Below are positions 1-8,170 of a stretch of DNA of 12,319 nucleotides, in pieces. The stretch comes from UBA1876 sp964515395. Lineage in GTDB: Bacteria > Synergistota > Synergistia > Synergistales > Thermovirgaceae. Both the position numbers and the translations under genes were made by a program. Positions within the stretch are counted from its first letter, which is position 1. Each line of letters starts with the position of its first letter. The notes beneath the pieces are model-generated. The model was not told where the DNA came from and did not search any database. It was given only the letters and a program-made list of their open reading frames with translations. Location of the stretch: NCBI GenBank assembly GCA_964515395.1, contig CAZERC010000038.1, positions 1 to 12,319 on the forward strand. Direction: 5' to 3'.

Positions 1-2459
1 CGGTCACATCCCAGAAATGTGTCCGCACCAACGATATCGACAACGTGGGACGAACGGCGCGTCATCATACATTTTTCGAAATGCTCGGGAATTTCAGCTT
101 TGGAGACTACTTCAAGGCCGAGGCGGCTCCCTTTGCCTGGGAGTTCCTGACGGAGGTCATCGGTCTCGATCCTGACAGGCTCTATCCCACGATTTACGTC
201 GACGACGACGAGGCCTTCGAGATCTGGAACAGGACCGTCGGCGTCCCGAAGGAGCGGATCTACAGGCTCGGCGCCGAGGACAACTTCTGGTCCGTCGGTC
301 CTGTCGGCCCCTGCGGACCCTGTTCGGAGCTCATTTACGACCAGGGGCCTGCCTTTTCCTGCGGCCGGCCGGAGTGCGATGTCGGATGCGACTGCGACAG
401 GTACCTGGAGATCTGGAATCTCGTCTTCATGCAATACAACAGGGACGAAAACGGAAAGATGGAACCGCTGCCAAAGCAGAACATTGATACCGGAATGGGG
501 CTGGAGCGCCTGGCTTCCGTCGTGCAGCAGGTCAATGGGGATTTCGAAACGGACCTTTTCCGCCCCCTGATCGACAGGGCTGCCGCCGTCATGGGCATCC
601 GCTACGGCGGGACCCCCGAGGGGGACATGGCGCTGCGTGTCATATCGGACCATTTCAGGGCCATGGCCTTCATGATCGCCGACGGCGTCCTGCCTTCCAA
701 CGAGGGACGGGGGTACGTTCTCAGGAGAATCCTGAGGAGGGCGGTACGCTACGGCCGTATGACGGGCGTGGACAAGCCATTTCTCACGGAGCTCATGCCG
801 ACACTGAAAGATCTCATGGCCGAGCCCTATGAAGAGCTCGTCGAGAGTGAAAGCCTCGTTTCCCAGGTCCTCGAACAGGAGGAACGCCGTTTCGGGCGCA
901 CCCTCGAACAGGGGACGAATCTGCTGGAAAGTGAACTCGCCTCGCTCAAAAAGCGCAAGGACAAAACCCTTGACGGACAACTGGCCTTCGAGCTTTACGA
1001 CACCTTTGGCTTTCCCTTCGAACTGACCGAGGAAATCTGTGCCGAATCGGGGGTTCCGGTGGACCGGGAAGGCTTTGAGAAGGCCATGGAAAGACAGCGC
1101 GAGCGCGCGCGTGCCGCCGGCAAGACCCAGGCGGCGGCGAAGGGCTCGAACCTTTACGAGAAGGTCCTCGAGCAGGGAGGACCCACAGAGTTTGTGGGAT
1201 ATGTCATGGAAGAGGCGGAGACCGTGGTCAGGACCATGTTCGGTGGCGACGGGGAAACCGCTGCGCTTGAAGAAGGGCAGGAAGGCGAGGTCGTCCTGGA
1301 GTCGACGCCTTTTTACGCCGAAAAGGGCGGACAGGTGGGAGACAAGGGCCGGATACTCTGGGACGGCGGCGAAGCCCTCATCGAGGACACATACCCCGGT
1401 GCAGAGGGACTGACGGTGCATAAAGTGAGGATCCTTTCAGGTCGCCTGGAAGGCGGAACGAGCGTCAAGGCCGTGGTGGAAGGAAAACGCCGGGGGAAGA
1501 TCAAGGCGCACCATACGGCGACACATATCCTTCACGAGGCGCTCGTCAGGGTCCTCGGCGACCACGTGAGGCAGGCGGGCTCCCTGGTGACGCCGGATTT
1601 CCTGCGGTTCGACTTTACCCATGTGAAGCCTTTGACCACCGAGGAAATCGAGGCCGTGGAAGCCATCATGTACGAAACCATTACCGACAACATCCCGCTT
1701 GAAGTCATTCACACCAGTGTGGAGGAAGCGAAAAAACTCGGCGCCAAGGCCCTGTTCGATGAAAAATACGGCGATGAAGTCAGGGTTGTCAGAATTCCCG
1801 GATACAGTGCCGAACTCTGCGGCGGCACGCATGTGGATGCCACCGGCGATATCGGCATGGTGAAGATTGTCAGGGAAGAGGGCATCGGGTCCGGCTTGCG
1901 CCGCATTACGGCCGTTGCCCATGCCAAAGCCCTCGAACTGTTCCAGGAGCAGTCACAACTGCTTGGGCGCCTTGCCGAAAAAGTCGGCGCCCCGGAAGCG
2001 GAACTGGAGGAGAAGCTCGCTTTTCTCCTGGAGGAACGGAAAGCCCTGAAAGACGAGACGGAAAGGCTCGCACTCCTGGCGGCCCTGGAAAAAGTAGATG
2101 CCCTTCTGGAAGAGGCCGTCACCGTGGGTGACGTCAGCGTGGTCACCGGGGTCTTCGAAGAAACGCCCCAGGATATTCTCAGGCAGGTTGGTGATCACGT
2201 CCGCCAGAGAAAGAGCCCCGTGGTGGCCTGTCTGGCATCGGTGTCGGGGAAAAACGTGACTTTTACCGTCATGGCAGACAAGCCGGCACAGCAGGCGGGA
2301 GTCCATGCCGGGAAACTCGCTTCCGCCACGGCGAAGGTCCTGGGAGGCGGCGGAGGCGGAAGGCCCGACACTGCGTCGGCGGGCGCGAAAGACCCAGAGC
2401 ACCTCGAAGAGGCCATGGAGAAGGTCCCGCAATTCGTCGGCGAACAGATCGGGAAATGA
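1..2459 (+). CDS. alaS: Alanine--tRNA ligase (AlaRS), 5'-truncated by window edge
   Basis: Charges tRNA(Ala) with alanine and hydrolyses mischarged Ser- and Gly-tRNA(Ala) in the cytoplasm. The reading frame is open from base 3 and already inside the catalytic domain (VTSQKCVRTNDIDNVGRT), so about 60 N-terminal residues lie outside the window. The GTG at 45 is an internal Val, not the start. Visible in order: class II motif 2 (HHTFFEMLGNFSFGDYFK, from base 63); a GPCGPCSE segment followed by a Cys-rich stretch (bases 360-398) that may bind zinc; motif 3 (GMGLERL, base 492); the editing-domain metal site HTATH (bases 1512-1526) with CGGTH (1818-1832); a coiled region (about 1930-2080); and the C-Ala domain with a run of six Gly before RPD (about 2341-2370). 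About 818 visible codons plus the missing part match the usual length of about 875. The TGA stop overlaps the ruvX ATG by 4 bases. No defect seen. Confidence 0.98.
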   Translation, partial: VTSQKCVRTNDIDNVGRTARHHTFFEMLGNFSFGDYFKAEAAPFAWEFLTEVIGLDPDRLYPTIYVDDDEAFEIWNRTVGVPKERIYRLGAEDNFWSVGPVGPCGPCSELIYDQGPAFSCGRPECDVGCDCDRYLEIWNLVFMQYNRDENGKMEPLPKQNIDTGMGLERLASVVQQVNGDFETDLFRPLIDRAAAVMGIRYGGTPEGDMALRVISDHFRAMAFMIADGVLPSNEGRGYVLRRILRRAVRYGRMTGVDKPFLTELMPTLKDLMAEPYEELVESESLVSQVLEQEERRFGRTLEQGTNLLESELASLKKRKDKTLDGQLAFELYDTFGFPFELTEEICAESGVPVDREGFEKAMERQRERARAAGKTQAAAKGSNLYEKVLEQGGPTEFVGYVMEEAETVVRTMFGGDGETAALEEGQEGEVVLESTPFYAEKGGQVGDKGRILWDGGEALIEDTYPGAEGLTVHKVRILSGRLEGGTSVKAVVEGKRRGKIKAHHTATHILHEALVRVLGDHVRQAGSLVTPDFLRFDFTHVKPLTTEEIEAVEAIMYETITDNIPLEVIHTSVEEAKKLGAKALFDEKYGDEVRVVRIPGYSAELCGGTHVDATGDIGMVKIVREEGIGSGLRRITAVAHAKALELFQEQSQLLGRLAEKVGAPEAELEEKLAFLLEERKALKDETERLALLAALEKVDALLEEAVTVGDVSVVTGVFEETPQDILRQVGDHVRQRKSPVVACLASVSGKNVTFTVMADKPAQQAGVHAGKLASATAKVLGGGGGGRPDTASAGAKDPEHLEEAMEKVPQFVGEQIGK

Positions 2460-2884
2460 AACGGTATCTCGGACTCGATATCGGAACGAAACGAATCGGC
2501 GTAGCCGTCAGTGACCCCCTGGGTTCCTTCGCGCAGGGGGTCGCTGTTTTGAATGCCGCAGATGAATGGATGGCGGCCCTTGACGACCTCGTCGAAAAAT
2601 ATCATGCCGACGTGATCGTCGTTGGAATGCCCGTGCGGACCGACGGATCTGCGGGGCCCGAGGCGGAAAAGGTGGAGGAGATCAAAGCAGCCCTGAGCGA
2701 AAGATACCGGAATCTCGATGTGGTGGAATGGGATGAACGCTTCACCACGGTCAGGGCCGAGCGTGCCCTGCTTGAAGGCGACGTGAGCAGGAAGGGACGG
2801 AAGAGCCGCATCGACATGGTGGCCGCTTCGATCCTGCTCCAGGATTATCTCGATTTCCTGAGGAGGGAGGGACCCCCGGAATGA
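2456..2884 (+). CDS. ruvX: Putative pre-16S rRNA nuclease / Holliday junction resolvase-like YqgF (RuvX)
   Basis: Small RNase H-fold nuclease. The family is described as a Holliday-junction resolvase-like enzyme and, in E. coli, as the factor maturing the 5' end of 16S rRNA; the sequence does not say which role applies here. At 142 aa it is close to the usual 135-145. Motifs visible: LGLDIGTKRIGVAVSDP with the first catalytic Asp at residue 8, IVVGMPVRTDG (residues 54-64), WDERFTT (92-98), and RIDMVAASILLQDYL with Asp120 as the last acidic ligand. The start ATG overlaps the alaS stop (ATGA, 2456-2459), and its own stop overlaps the mutS start (ATGA, 2881-2884). It has only a weak GGGAA ahead of it, so translation is probably coupled to alaS. 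An alaS-ruvX neighbourhood is common in bacteria. Confidence 0.95.
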   Translation: MKRYLGLDIGTKRIGVAVSDPLGSFAQGVAVLNAADEWMAALDDLVEKYHADVIVVGMPVRTDGSAGPEAEKVEEIKAALSERYRNLDVVEWDERFTTVRAERALLEGDVSRKGRKSRIDMVAASILLQDYLDFLRREGPPE

Positions 2885-5481
2885 GCGTTCCCGAAGGCGT
2901 GAAGGAAACGCCCATGCTGAAGCAGTATGGGAAGTGGAAAAAGGCCTATTCCGACTGTCTCCTCTTTTTCAGGATGGGGGATTTTTACGAGCTGTTCTTC
3001 GACGATGCCGAGAAGGCGGCGCGCACCCTCGACATCGCCCTGACGTCGAGGGATCCCAATCGGGAAATCCCCATGGCCGGGGTCCCCTGGCATTCGGCTG
3101 AAACGTACATCGCCAGGCTGGTGCAGGCCGGGCACAAGGTGGCGATCTGCGAGCAGGTCACTGAACCCGACGGGAGGAATCTCGTCGACCGCGAAGTCAT
3201 CAGGGTGATCACGCCCGGGACCTTCGTTCCGGCAGATTCCCCCCAGGATGGCCGGCTGGCCGCAGTGGCCTTTTCCGGTGAAGAGGCGTCAGTGGCGCTC
3301 CTCAGGACGGGGACGGGGCGCATCGAAGCGGGAACCATGTCCGCGGAGCAGGCCATGGCGGAACTCGCGGCATTCAAGCCGCTGGAGTTGCTCGTTCCGG
3401 CCAACATGCCTTCGCAACAGAGGGACAAGCTTCGGCAGGCCTGCGGCGCTTCACTGGTGGAAGCCGATCCGGATGCCTTCGCTCCGGCGGAAGCCTCGCG
3501 CAGGCTGTGCGATGCCTGGAACGTGGCGACCCTTGAGGGGTTCGGAGTCGACGGGGGAGCTCCCGAGTGCGGAAGCGCCTGGGTGGTATACGAGTACCTC
3601 AACCGGACACAGTTCGGAGCCGTCGGTCATGTCCGGAGGATTTTCCCGCTTCGTTCCGGACGGCACTTGTACATGGACCGTGCGACGCAGATCAACCTCG
3701 AGATCGCCGAAAGCGACAACCTGTCCCTGTGCGATGTGCTTGATGACTGCAGGACGCCCATGGGAAAGCGCCTTCTCCGACAATGGCTCCTGCATCCCCT
3801 GCTCGATCCCGAAGCAATATCCGAACGGCATGAGGCCGTGGAAACCCTGACAGAAAGTCCTGATACGCTCCGTGCCCTGAGAAGGGCCCTTTCGCGCTGC
3901 GGGGACGTGGAGCGCGCCGTGGCGAGGATGGGCATGGGCCTTGCCGCTCCACGGGATCTGGGAGTTATCCGGGACACCCTTGCGGCGATTCCGGGGGTTC
4001 GTGAAGTCCTTTCGGGGACCGCCCTGCCAGAGAGATTCGGCCGGATCGATGACCCCGAAGACCTCAGGAAGGAGCTTCAGGCCGGTCTTTCCGACGAACT
4101 CCCGAGGACCCTTCGGGACGGGCGGGTCATCCGCGAAGGGTACGACCGGAAGCTTGACGAGCTCAGGGACTGGCGCAGCCGGTCCGAGGAGCTGCTGCGG
4201 GAAATGATCGACAGGGAAAGGGCCGAAACGGGGATCCGGAATCTGAAAATCGGATACAACAAGGTCTTCGGCTATTACCTGGAAGTCAGCCGTTCAAACC
4301 TGGAGCAGGTTCCGGAAAGGTATCAACGGAAGCAGACGCTGGTGGGGGCCGAGCGGTACATTACGGGCGAGCTGAAGGAATTCGAGGAAAAGATGCTTTC
4401 CAACGACGAGGACATACAGACCCGGGAAGAAGAACTCTACAGGGAGCTTTGCCGCAGGGTCACCGGGGAAACGGCGCTGATCCAGGATATCGGAGCTTCC
4501 CTGGCGACCCTCGATGTCCTGGCGTCCTTCGCCCTTGTCGCCCTGGAGCGGGGATATCAACGTCCCCTGGTTGACAGGAGCTATGCCCTCGACCTGAAGG
4601 ACGGAAGGCATCCCGTCGTGGAAGTGATGCTTGAAGACTCACCCTACACGCCCAACGACATACTTCTCGATTCCGAGGGCCCCAGAATGGCCATCGTCAC
4701 GGGGCCCAACATGGCCGGAAAATCGACCTACCTGAGGACGGCGGCCCTGCTTGTCGTCATGGCCCAGGCCGGTGCCTTTGTTCCCGCTTCCGTTGCGAGA
4801 CTGGGGACGGTGGACAGGATCTTTTCGAGGATCGGCGCCCGGGACGAGCTCTCGAGGGGCAAGAGCACCTTCATGGTGGAGATGGTCGAAACGGCGAACA
4901 TCCTTCACAACGTGACGCCCAGAAGCCTGGTCATCCTCGATGAAATCGGTCGGGGCACCTCAACCTATGACGGCGTGAGCATCGCCTGGGCCGTCATGGA
5001 ATATCTTCATTCCGCGGCGGAGGGAATGGCCAAGGTGCTCTTCGCGACCCATTACCACGAGCTTTCGGCCCTGGCGGACCGCATGCCGGGCGTGTTCAAC
5101 CTGAGCTTTACCGTGGAGGAGACCGACAGGGGGGTGCTTTTCCTCTACAGGCTTCAGAAGGCACCTGCAGACCGGTCATACGGGATCGAGGTCGCCAGGC
5201 TTGCGGGCGTCCCGGATTCGGTGGTCGCCAGGTCGCAGGAATTGCTCGAACGCTTCGAGGAGGAGGGCGCCATTGCGGGCCCCTCTGCGGGGCAAGGCGT
5301 GGAAAAGGATACGGACAAGGGTGGGGCCCGTGACGGCCAGCTGCAACTCTTTCGGCCGGGCGGCGAGGATGTTTTGAGGGATCTGGTTTCCGTCGATCCT
5401 GACACTATGACGCCCCTGGGGGCGCTTGAGTTTCTCTACGCCCTCCGGCAAAAGGCGGAGGAGGCCCTGAAGGAAAGATGA
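2881..5481 (+). CDS. mutS: DNA mismatch repair ATPase MutS
   Basis: Recognises base mismatches and small loops in new DNA, then recruits MutL using ATP. 866 aa, full length for MutS1. The N-terminal mismatch-reading motif is intact: FFRMGDFYELF, with Phe35 and Glu37 of the F-x-E motif. The connector, lever and clamp regions follow. The ABC-type ATPase domain carries Walker A GPNMAGKST (608-616), signature DELSRGKST (from 655), Walker B VILDEIGRGTST (Asp687, Glu688) and FATHYHEL (from 721). YGIEVARLAGVP lies in the dimerisation helices. QLQLF at 820-824 in the flexible tail fits the beta-clamp-binding consensus, and a final helical tail typical of MutS follows. A purine-rich AGGAGGGAGG (2861-2870) lies 10 bases before the ATG. 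It overlaps ruvX by ATGA upstream and mutL by ATGA downstream. The F-x-E motif and long tail argue against MutS2 or another paralogue. Confidence 0.98.
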   Translation: MSVPEGVKETPMLKQYGKWKKAYSDCLLFFRMGDFYELFFDDAEKAARTLDIALTSRDPNREIPMAGVPWHSAETYIARLVQAGHKVAICEQVTEPDGRNLVDREVIRVITPGTFVPADSPQDGRLAAVAFSGEEASVALLRTGTGRIEAGTMSAEQAMAELAAFKPLELLVPANMPSQQRDKLRQACGASLVEADPDAFAPAEASRRLCDAWNVATLEGFGVDGGAPECGSAWVVYEYLNRTQFGAVGHVRRIFPLRSGRHLYMDRATQINLEIAESDNLSLCDVLDDCRTPMGKRLLRQWLLHPLLDPEAISERHEAVETLTESPDTLRALRRALSRCGDVERAVARMGMGLAAPRDLGVIRDTLAAIPGVREVLSGTALPERFGRIDDPEDLRKELQAGLSDELPRTLRDGRVIREGYDRKLDELRDWRSRSEELLREMIDRERAETGIRNLKIGYNKVFGYYLEVSRSNLEQVPERYQRKQTLVGAERYITGELKEFEEKMLSNDEDIQTREEELYRELCRRVTGETALIQDIGASLATLDVLASFALVALERGYQRPLVDRSYALDLKDGRHPVVEVMLEDSPYTPNDILLDSEGPRMAIVTGPNMAGKSTYLRTAALLVVMAQAGAFVPASVARLGTVDRIFSRIGARDELSRGKSTFMVEMVETANILHNVTPRSLVILDEIGRGTSTYDGVSIAWAVMEYLHSAAEGMAKVLFATHYHELSALADRMPGVFNLSFTVEETDRGVLFLYRLQKAPADRSYGIEVARLAGVPDSVVARSQELLERFEEEGAIAGPSAGQGVEKDTDKGGARDGQLQLFRPGGEDVLRDLVSVDPDTMTPLGALEFLYALRQKAEEALKER

Positions 5482-7205
5482 CGAAGAGGATCAGACGTCT
5501 GGATGAATCCGTATCGAGCCGTATCGCGGCCGGCGAAGTGATCGAAAATCCGGCCAGCGTGGTGAAGGAGCTCCTCGAAAACGCCCTTGACGCGTCATCG
5601 AGAACCGTCCGGGTCCTCCTGCGGCAGGGCGGCAAGGCCCGGATCGTCGTCGAGGATGACGGCTTCGGGATTCCTTTCGAAGAGCTCCCCCTCGCGGTGG
5701 AGCGCTTCGCCACGAGCAAGATCGCCGATGCCGATGATCTCGAGGCCATAGGGACGCTCGGGTACCGCGGCGAGGCCCTTGCCAGCCTCGGGGCCGTGAG
5801 CCGCCTGGAGGTCCGGAGCCTTCCCGAAGGTGCTTCGAAGGGAGGCCTTATCAGGTGTACCGGCGGCCTTATGGAAGCGCACCTGGAGATCTCCGCCGAA
5901 CGGGGAACCAGGGTGCAGGTCGACGATCTTTTCTTCAATCTCCCGGCAAGGCGGAAATTCCTGAAACAGGCGACGTCGGAAACCAGGAAGGTGGCCCGTC
6001 TTTTGAGGGAATACGCCGTGGCCTATCCCCATGTGAATCTGTCGCTGGCCAGCGACGGAAGACATATTTTCGATTCGGGCAAGGAAAAGACCCGCAGGGA
6101 AGTGCTGCAAAACCAGTGGGGCGATGAACCCGCCGTTCTTTCAAGGAAAGGACGGTCGGGGGATGTGGACATAGAGGCCTGGTGGCAGCCTCACACCACT
6201 GGAGGCAGGTTGACGCTGACGACTTTCGTCAATGGAAGGCGCGTGAGTGACCCTGCAGTCCGCGCGGCCCTTTTGTCCCTTGGTCCGAAAGCTGCGGGCC
6301 TGTGGTTCCTTTTCATCCAGCTCCCGCTGGGATCGGTGGATGTCAATATCCATCCGGCGAAAGCGGAGGTTCGGTTCAAAAACAGCGGGGAAATCTTCCA
6401 GGCCGTCTCGGGAGTGGCGGAAACCATGATGAGCAACCAGGAAGGCGACCGGAGCCCTTCGTGGACCATTTCCTCACGGGCATTCCCGCAATCGCCCTTG
6501 CAGAAGACGACACGGGCCGAAAGTCTCAAACGGGTGGAGCCGCGGCAGGGGGCATCTCTTTTCGCCAGGGTGAGCTCGCCGCCACCCGACGGGACGGGCA
6601 GGGAAACAGCTTCCGGGCCGACGTCGGGCGAAACGGGGGACCTTCGCTACTTCGGCATGCTCGAAAGCGGGTACCTCCTCTTTGAAACAGGAGGCCGCCT
6701 TGTCATCGTCGACCCGCACGCGGCCCACGAGCGCATCCTTTACGAAAGGGCCCTTTCCCGCATCGAGTGCGAACAGGGCAAAAGCCAGAACCTTTCCGTT
6801 CCCGCGGCGCTTCCCCCTACGCTGGCGGCCTCAGCCTCGGACTTTTCGGAAACTCTCGAGAGGGAAGGCTTCTTCCTGACGGAGCGTGAGGGACAGACAC
6901 TGTTGACGGCCCTTCCGGCAGTTTCGGGCGACCTGCGGCTCGGCCCGGCGGAAATGCTCAGGATGACCGTTGAAGTGCTGGAGGAGTCGGAAGGGATCGA
7001 GGCCAGGCCGAAGCTGCAGGCTCGATGGGCCCTTTGGGCCTGCAAGAGGGCGGTCAAGCTCGGGGAGCCTTTCGAGGCGAAGGAGGCTCTCGGCTTGTGG
7101 CGGGATCTTTCCGCCTGCGCTCATCCTGAAGCATGTCCCCATGGGCGTCCCACGTCGATAGCCCTGGACGCCCAGAGGCTCGGAAGGCTTTTCGGGAGGG
7201 AATGA
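5478..7205 (+). CDS. mutL: DNA mismatch repair protein MutL, endonuclease type
   Basis: Partner of MutS. The N-terminal GHKL ATPase shows ELLENALDA (31-39; catalytic Glu31, Mg-binding Asn35), EDDGFGI (59-65), RFATSKI (76-82) and GYRGEALASL (95-104). A short linker of about 50 residues follows at about 335-385. The C-terminal domain has the metal-dependent nicking motif DxHAx2Ex4E as DPHAAHERILYE (412-423), ACKRAVK (Cys522) and CPHGRP (553-558), which complete the Zn/Mn site in endonuclease-type MutL. By family knowledge this means it can nick the daughter strand itself, without MutH or Dam methylation; no mutH is in the window. At 575 aa it is somewhat shorter than many MutL proteins, mostly in the linker. 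It starts inside the mutS stop (ATGA, 5478-5481), which fits synthesis coupled to its partner. The frame is intact. Confidence 0.98.
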   Translation: MTKRIRRLDESVSSRIAAGEVIENPASVVKELLENALDASSRTVRVLLRQGGKARIVVEDDGFGIPFEELPLAVERFATSKIADADDLEAIGTLGYRGEALASLGAVSRLEVRSLPEGASKGGLIRCTGGLMEAHLEISAERGTRVQVDDLFFNLPARRKFLKQATSETRKVARLLREYAVAYPHVNLSLASDGRHIFDSGKEKTRREVLQNQWGDEPAVLSRKGRSGDVDIEAWWQPHTTGGRLTLTTFVNGRRVSDPAVRAALLSLGPKAAGLWFLFIQLPLGSVDVNIHPAKAEVRFKNSGEIFQAVSGVAETMMSNQEGDRSPSWTISSRAFPQSPLQKTTRAESLKRVEPRQGASLFARVSSPPPDGTGRETASGPTSGETGDLRYFGMLESGYLLFETGGRLVIVDPHAAHERILYERALSRIECEQGKSQNLSVPAALPPTLAASASDFSETLEREGFFLTEREGQTLLTALPAVSGDLRLGPAEMLRMTVEVLEESEGIEARPKLQARWALWACKRAVKLGEPFEAKEALGLWRDLSACAHPEACPHGRPTSIALDAQRLGRLFGRE

Positions 7206-8170
7206 CCGTGGACTTTCCCCTTCGCATCCTGTGCATCATCGGCCCCACGGCCGCAGGAAAGACACAATTGAGCCTCGAGATCGCGAGGCGTCTGGATTGC
7301 GAAATCATTTCCGTTGATTCGAGGCAGGTCTATCGGTACCTGGACATCGGGACGGACAAGGTTTCCGAAGAAACGAAAAAGGCGATTCCCCACCACCTTA
7401 TTGACGTGACCGACCCGGACCAGGTGTTTTCCGCAGCGACCTTTGTAGAAACGGCGGTGCCCCTCATCGGGGACATCCTGAACCGGGGGAAGATGCCGCT
7501 GCTCGCAGGGGGGACCCCTTTTTATTACCAGGCCCTTTTCGAGGGAATACTTACCGAGGAAATACCACGGGACAGGAGCCTCTCGGAATCCCTGGAACAG
7601 GAGTGGGAGAGCGGAAAAGCCGAAGAAATGCTGGTTGAACTCGAAAGGGCGGATCCCCTTTCGGCGGCGCGGATTCACCCCCATGACAAGAGGAGGGTGC
7701 TGAGGGCCCTGGAAGTCTACCGGTTGTCGGGGTATCCCCTGTCGTCCTGGTACAAGGCGGGAAAAAGAAAAGAAACCGGATTCCGGCCGCTCTACCTCGG
7801 CCTGTACAGACCGAAGGAAAGCCTCAGGGAAAGGATTGCAAAACGGGCGAGGGAACAGTTCGAATCGGGATTCCCTGACGAGGTGAATAGGCTTCTCGAA
7901 ATGGGGTATGATGAGTCCTGTCCAGCCCTGCAGGGATTCGGGTACAGGGAGCTTGTCCTCTACCACAGGGGGAGGATGACCCTGGAAGACGCCCTGGAGG
8001 GAGACATCGGCGCCACCAGGGCTTTCGCCAAACGCCAGATGACCTGGTTCCGAAAGTTCTTTCCGGCGCTATGGTATGATGTAACCCGTTCGGAAACCGA
8101 AGATGTGATAAGGCAAGTGATTCTTCTTTGGGAAAATCATCTGAAACCGGAAAGTCCCCGCGTGTCGTAA
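7202..8170 (+). CDS. miaA: tRNA dimethylallyltransferase MiaA
   Basis: Transfers a dimethylallyl group from DMAPP to N6 of A37 in tRNAs reading codons that start with U. 322 aa from ATG 7202. Visible: P-loop GPTAAGKT (14-21), DSRQVYRYLDIGTDK (39-53, the tRNA/DMAPP site), PHHLIDVTDP, LAGGTPFYYQAL (about 101-112), the HPHDKRRVLRALEVY block and GFGYRELV near the C-terminus. A longer frame back to 7133 lies wholly inside mutL and adds nothing conserved. Two starts compete. ATG 7202 overlaps the mutL stop like the other junctions but sits 1 base after GGGAGGG (7194-7200). GTG 7208 has that Shine-Dalgarno at an ideal 7-base gap and gives a protein 2 residues shorter. DMAPP comes from the pathway step catalysed by the next gene, ispH, so the pairing makes metabolic sense (inference). 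Confidence 0.96.
   Translation: MTVDFPLRILCIIGPTAAGKTQLSLEIARRLDCEIISVDSRQVYRYLDIGTDKVSEETKKAIPHHLIDVTDPDQVFSAATFVETAVPLIGDILNRGKMPLLAGGTPFYYQALFEGILTEEIPRDRSLSESLEQEWESGKAEEMLVELERADPLSAARIHPHDKRRVLRALEVYRLSGYPLSSWYKAGKRKETGFRPLYLGLYRPKESLRERIAKRAREQFESGFPDEVNRLLEMGYDESCPALQGFGYRELVLYHRGRMTLEDALEGDIGATRAFAKRQMTWFRKFFPALWYDVTRSETEDVIRQVILLWENHLKPESPRVS

Noticed and set aside
45..47. GTG as the start of alaS
   Set aside because: The frame is open to base 3 and encodes conserved AlaRS sequence before it; the true start is outside the window.
360..398. Cys-rich stretch in AlaRS as a new metal site
   Set aside because: Similar C-x-C clusters after GPCGPCSE occur in many bacterial AlaRS proteins, so it is a family trait.
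1182..1198. Small hairpin CCCACA/TGTGGG in alaS
   Set aside because: A 6-bp stem inside a conserved coding region without a T-run; likely chance.
3248..3850. Plus-strand 200-codon frame inside mutS
   Set aside because: Arg/Ser/Pro-rich composition, typical of an off-frame reading of GC-rich DNA; mutS is intact through the whole region.
7133..7201. Upstream extension of miaA
   Set aside because: It lies wholly within the mutL C-terminus, carries no MiaA-like residues, and its start matches the CPHGRP region of mutL.
7121..7966. Minus-strand open frame of 281 codons opposite miaA
   Set aside because: It mirrors a certain gene in GC-rich DNA. The translation shows no family motif, and no ribosome binding site or promoter is evident.
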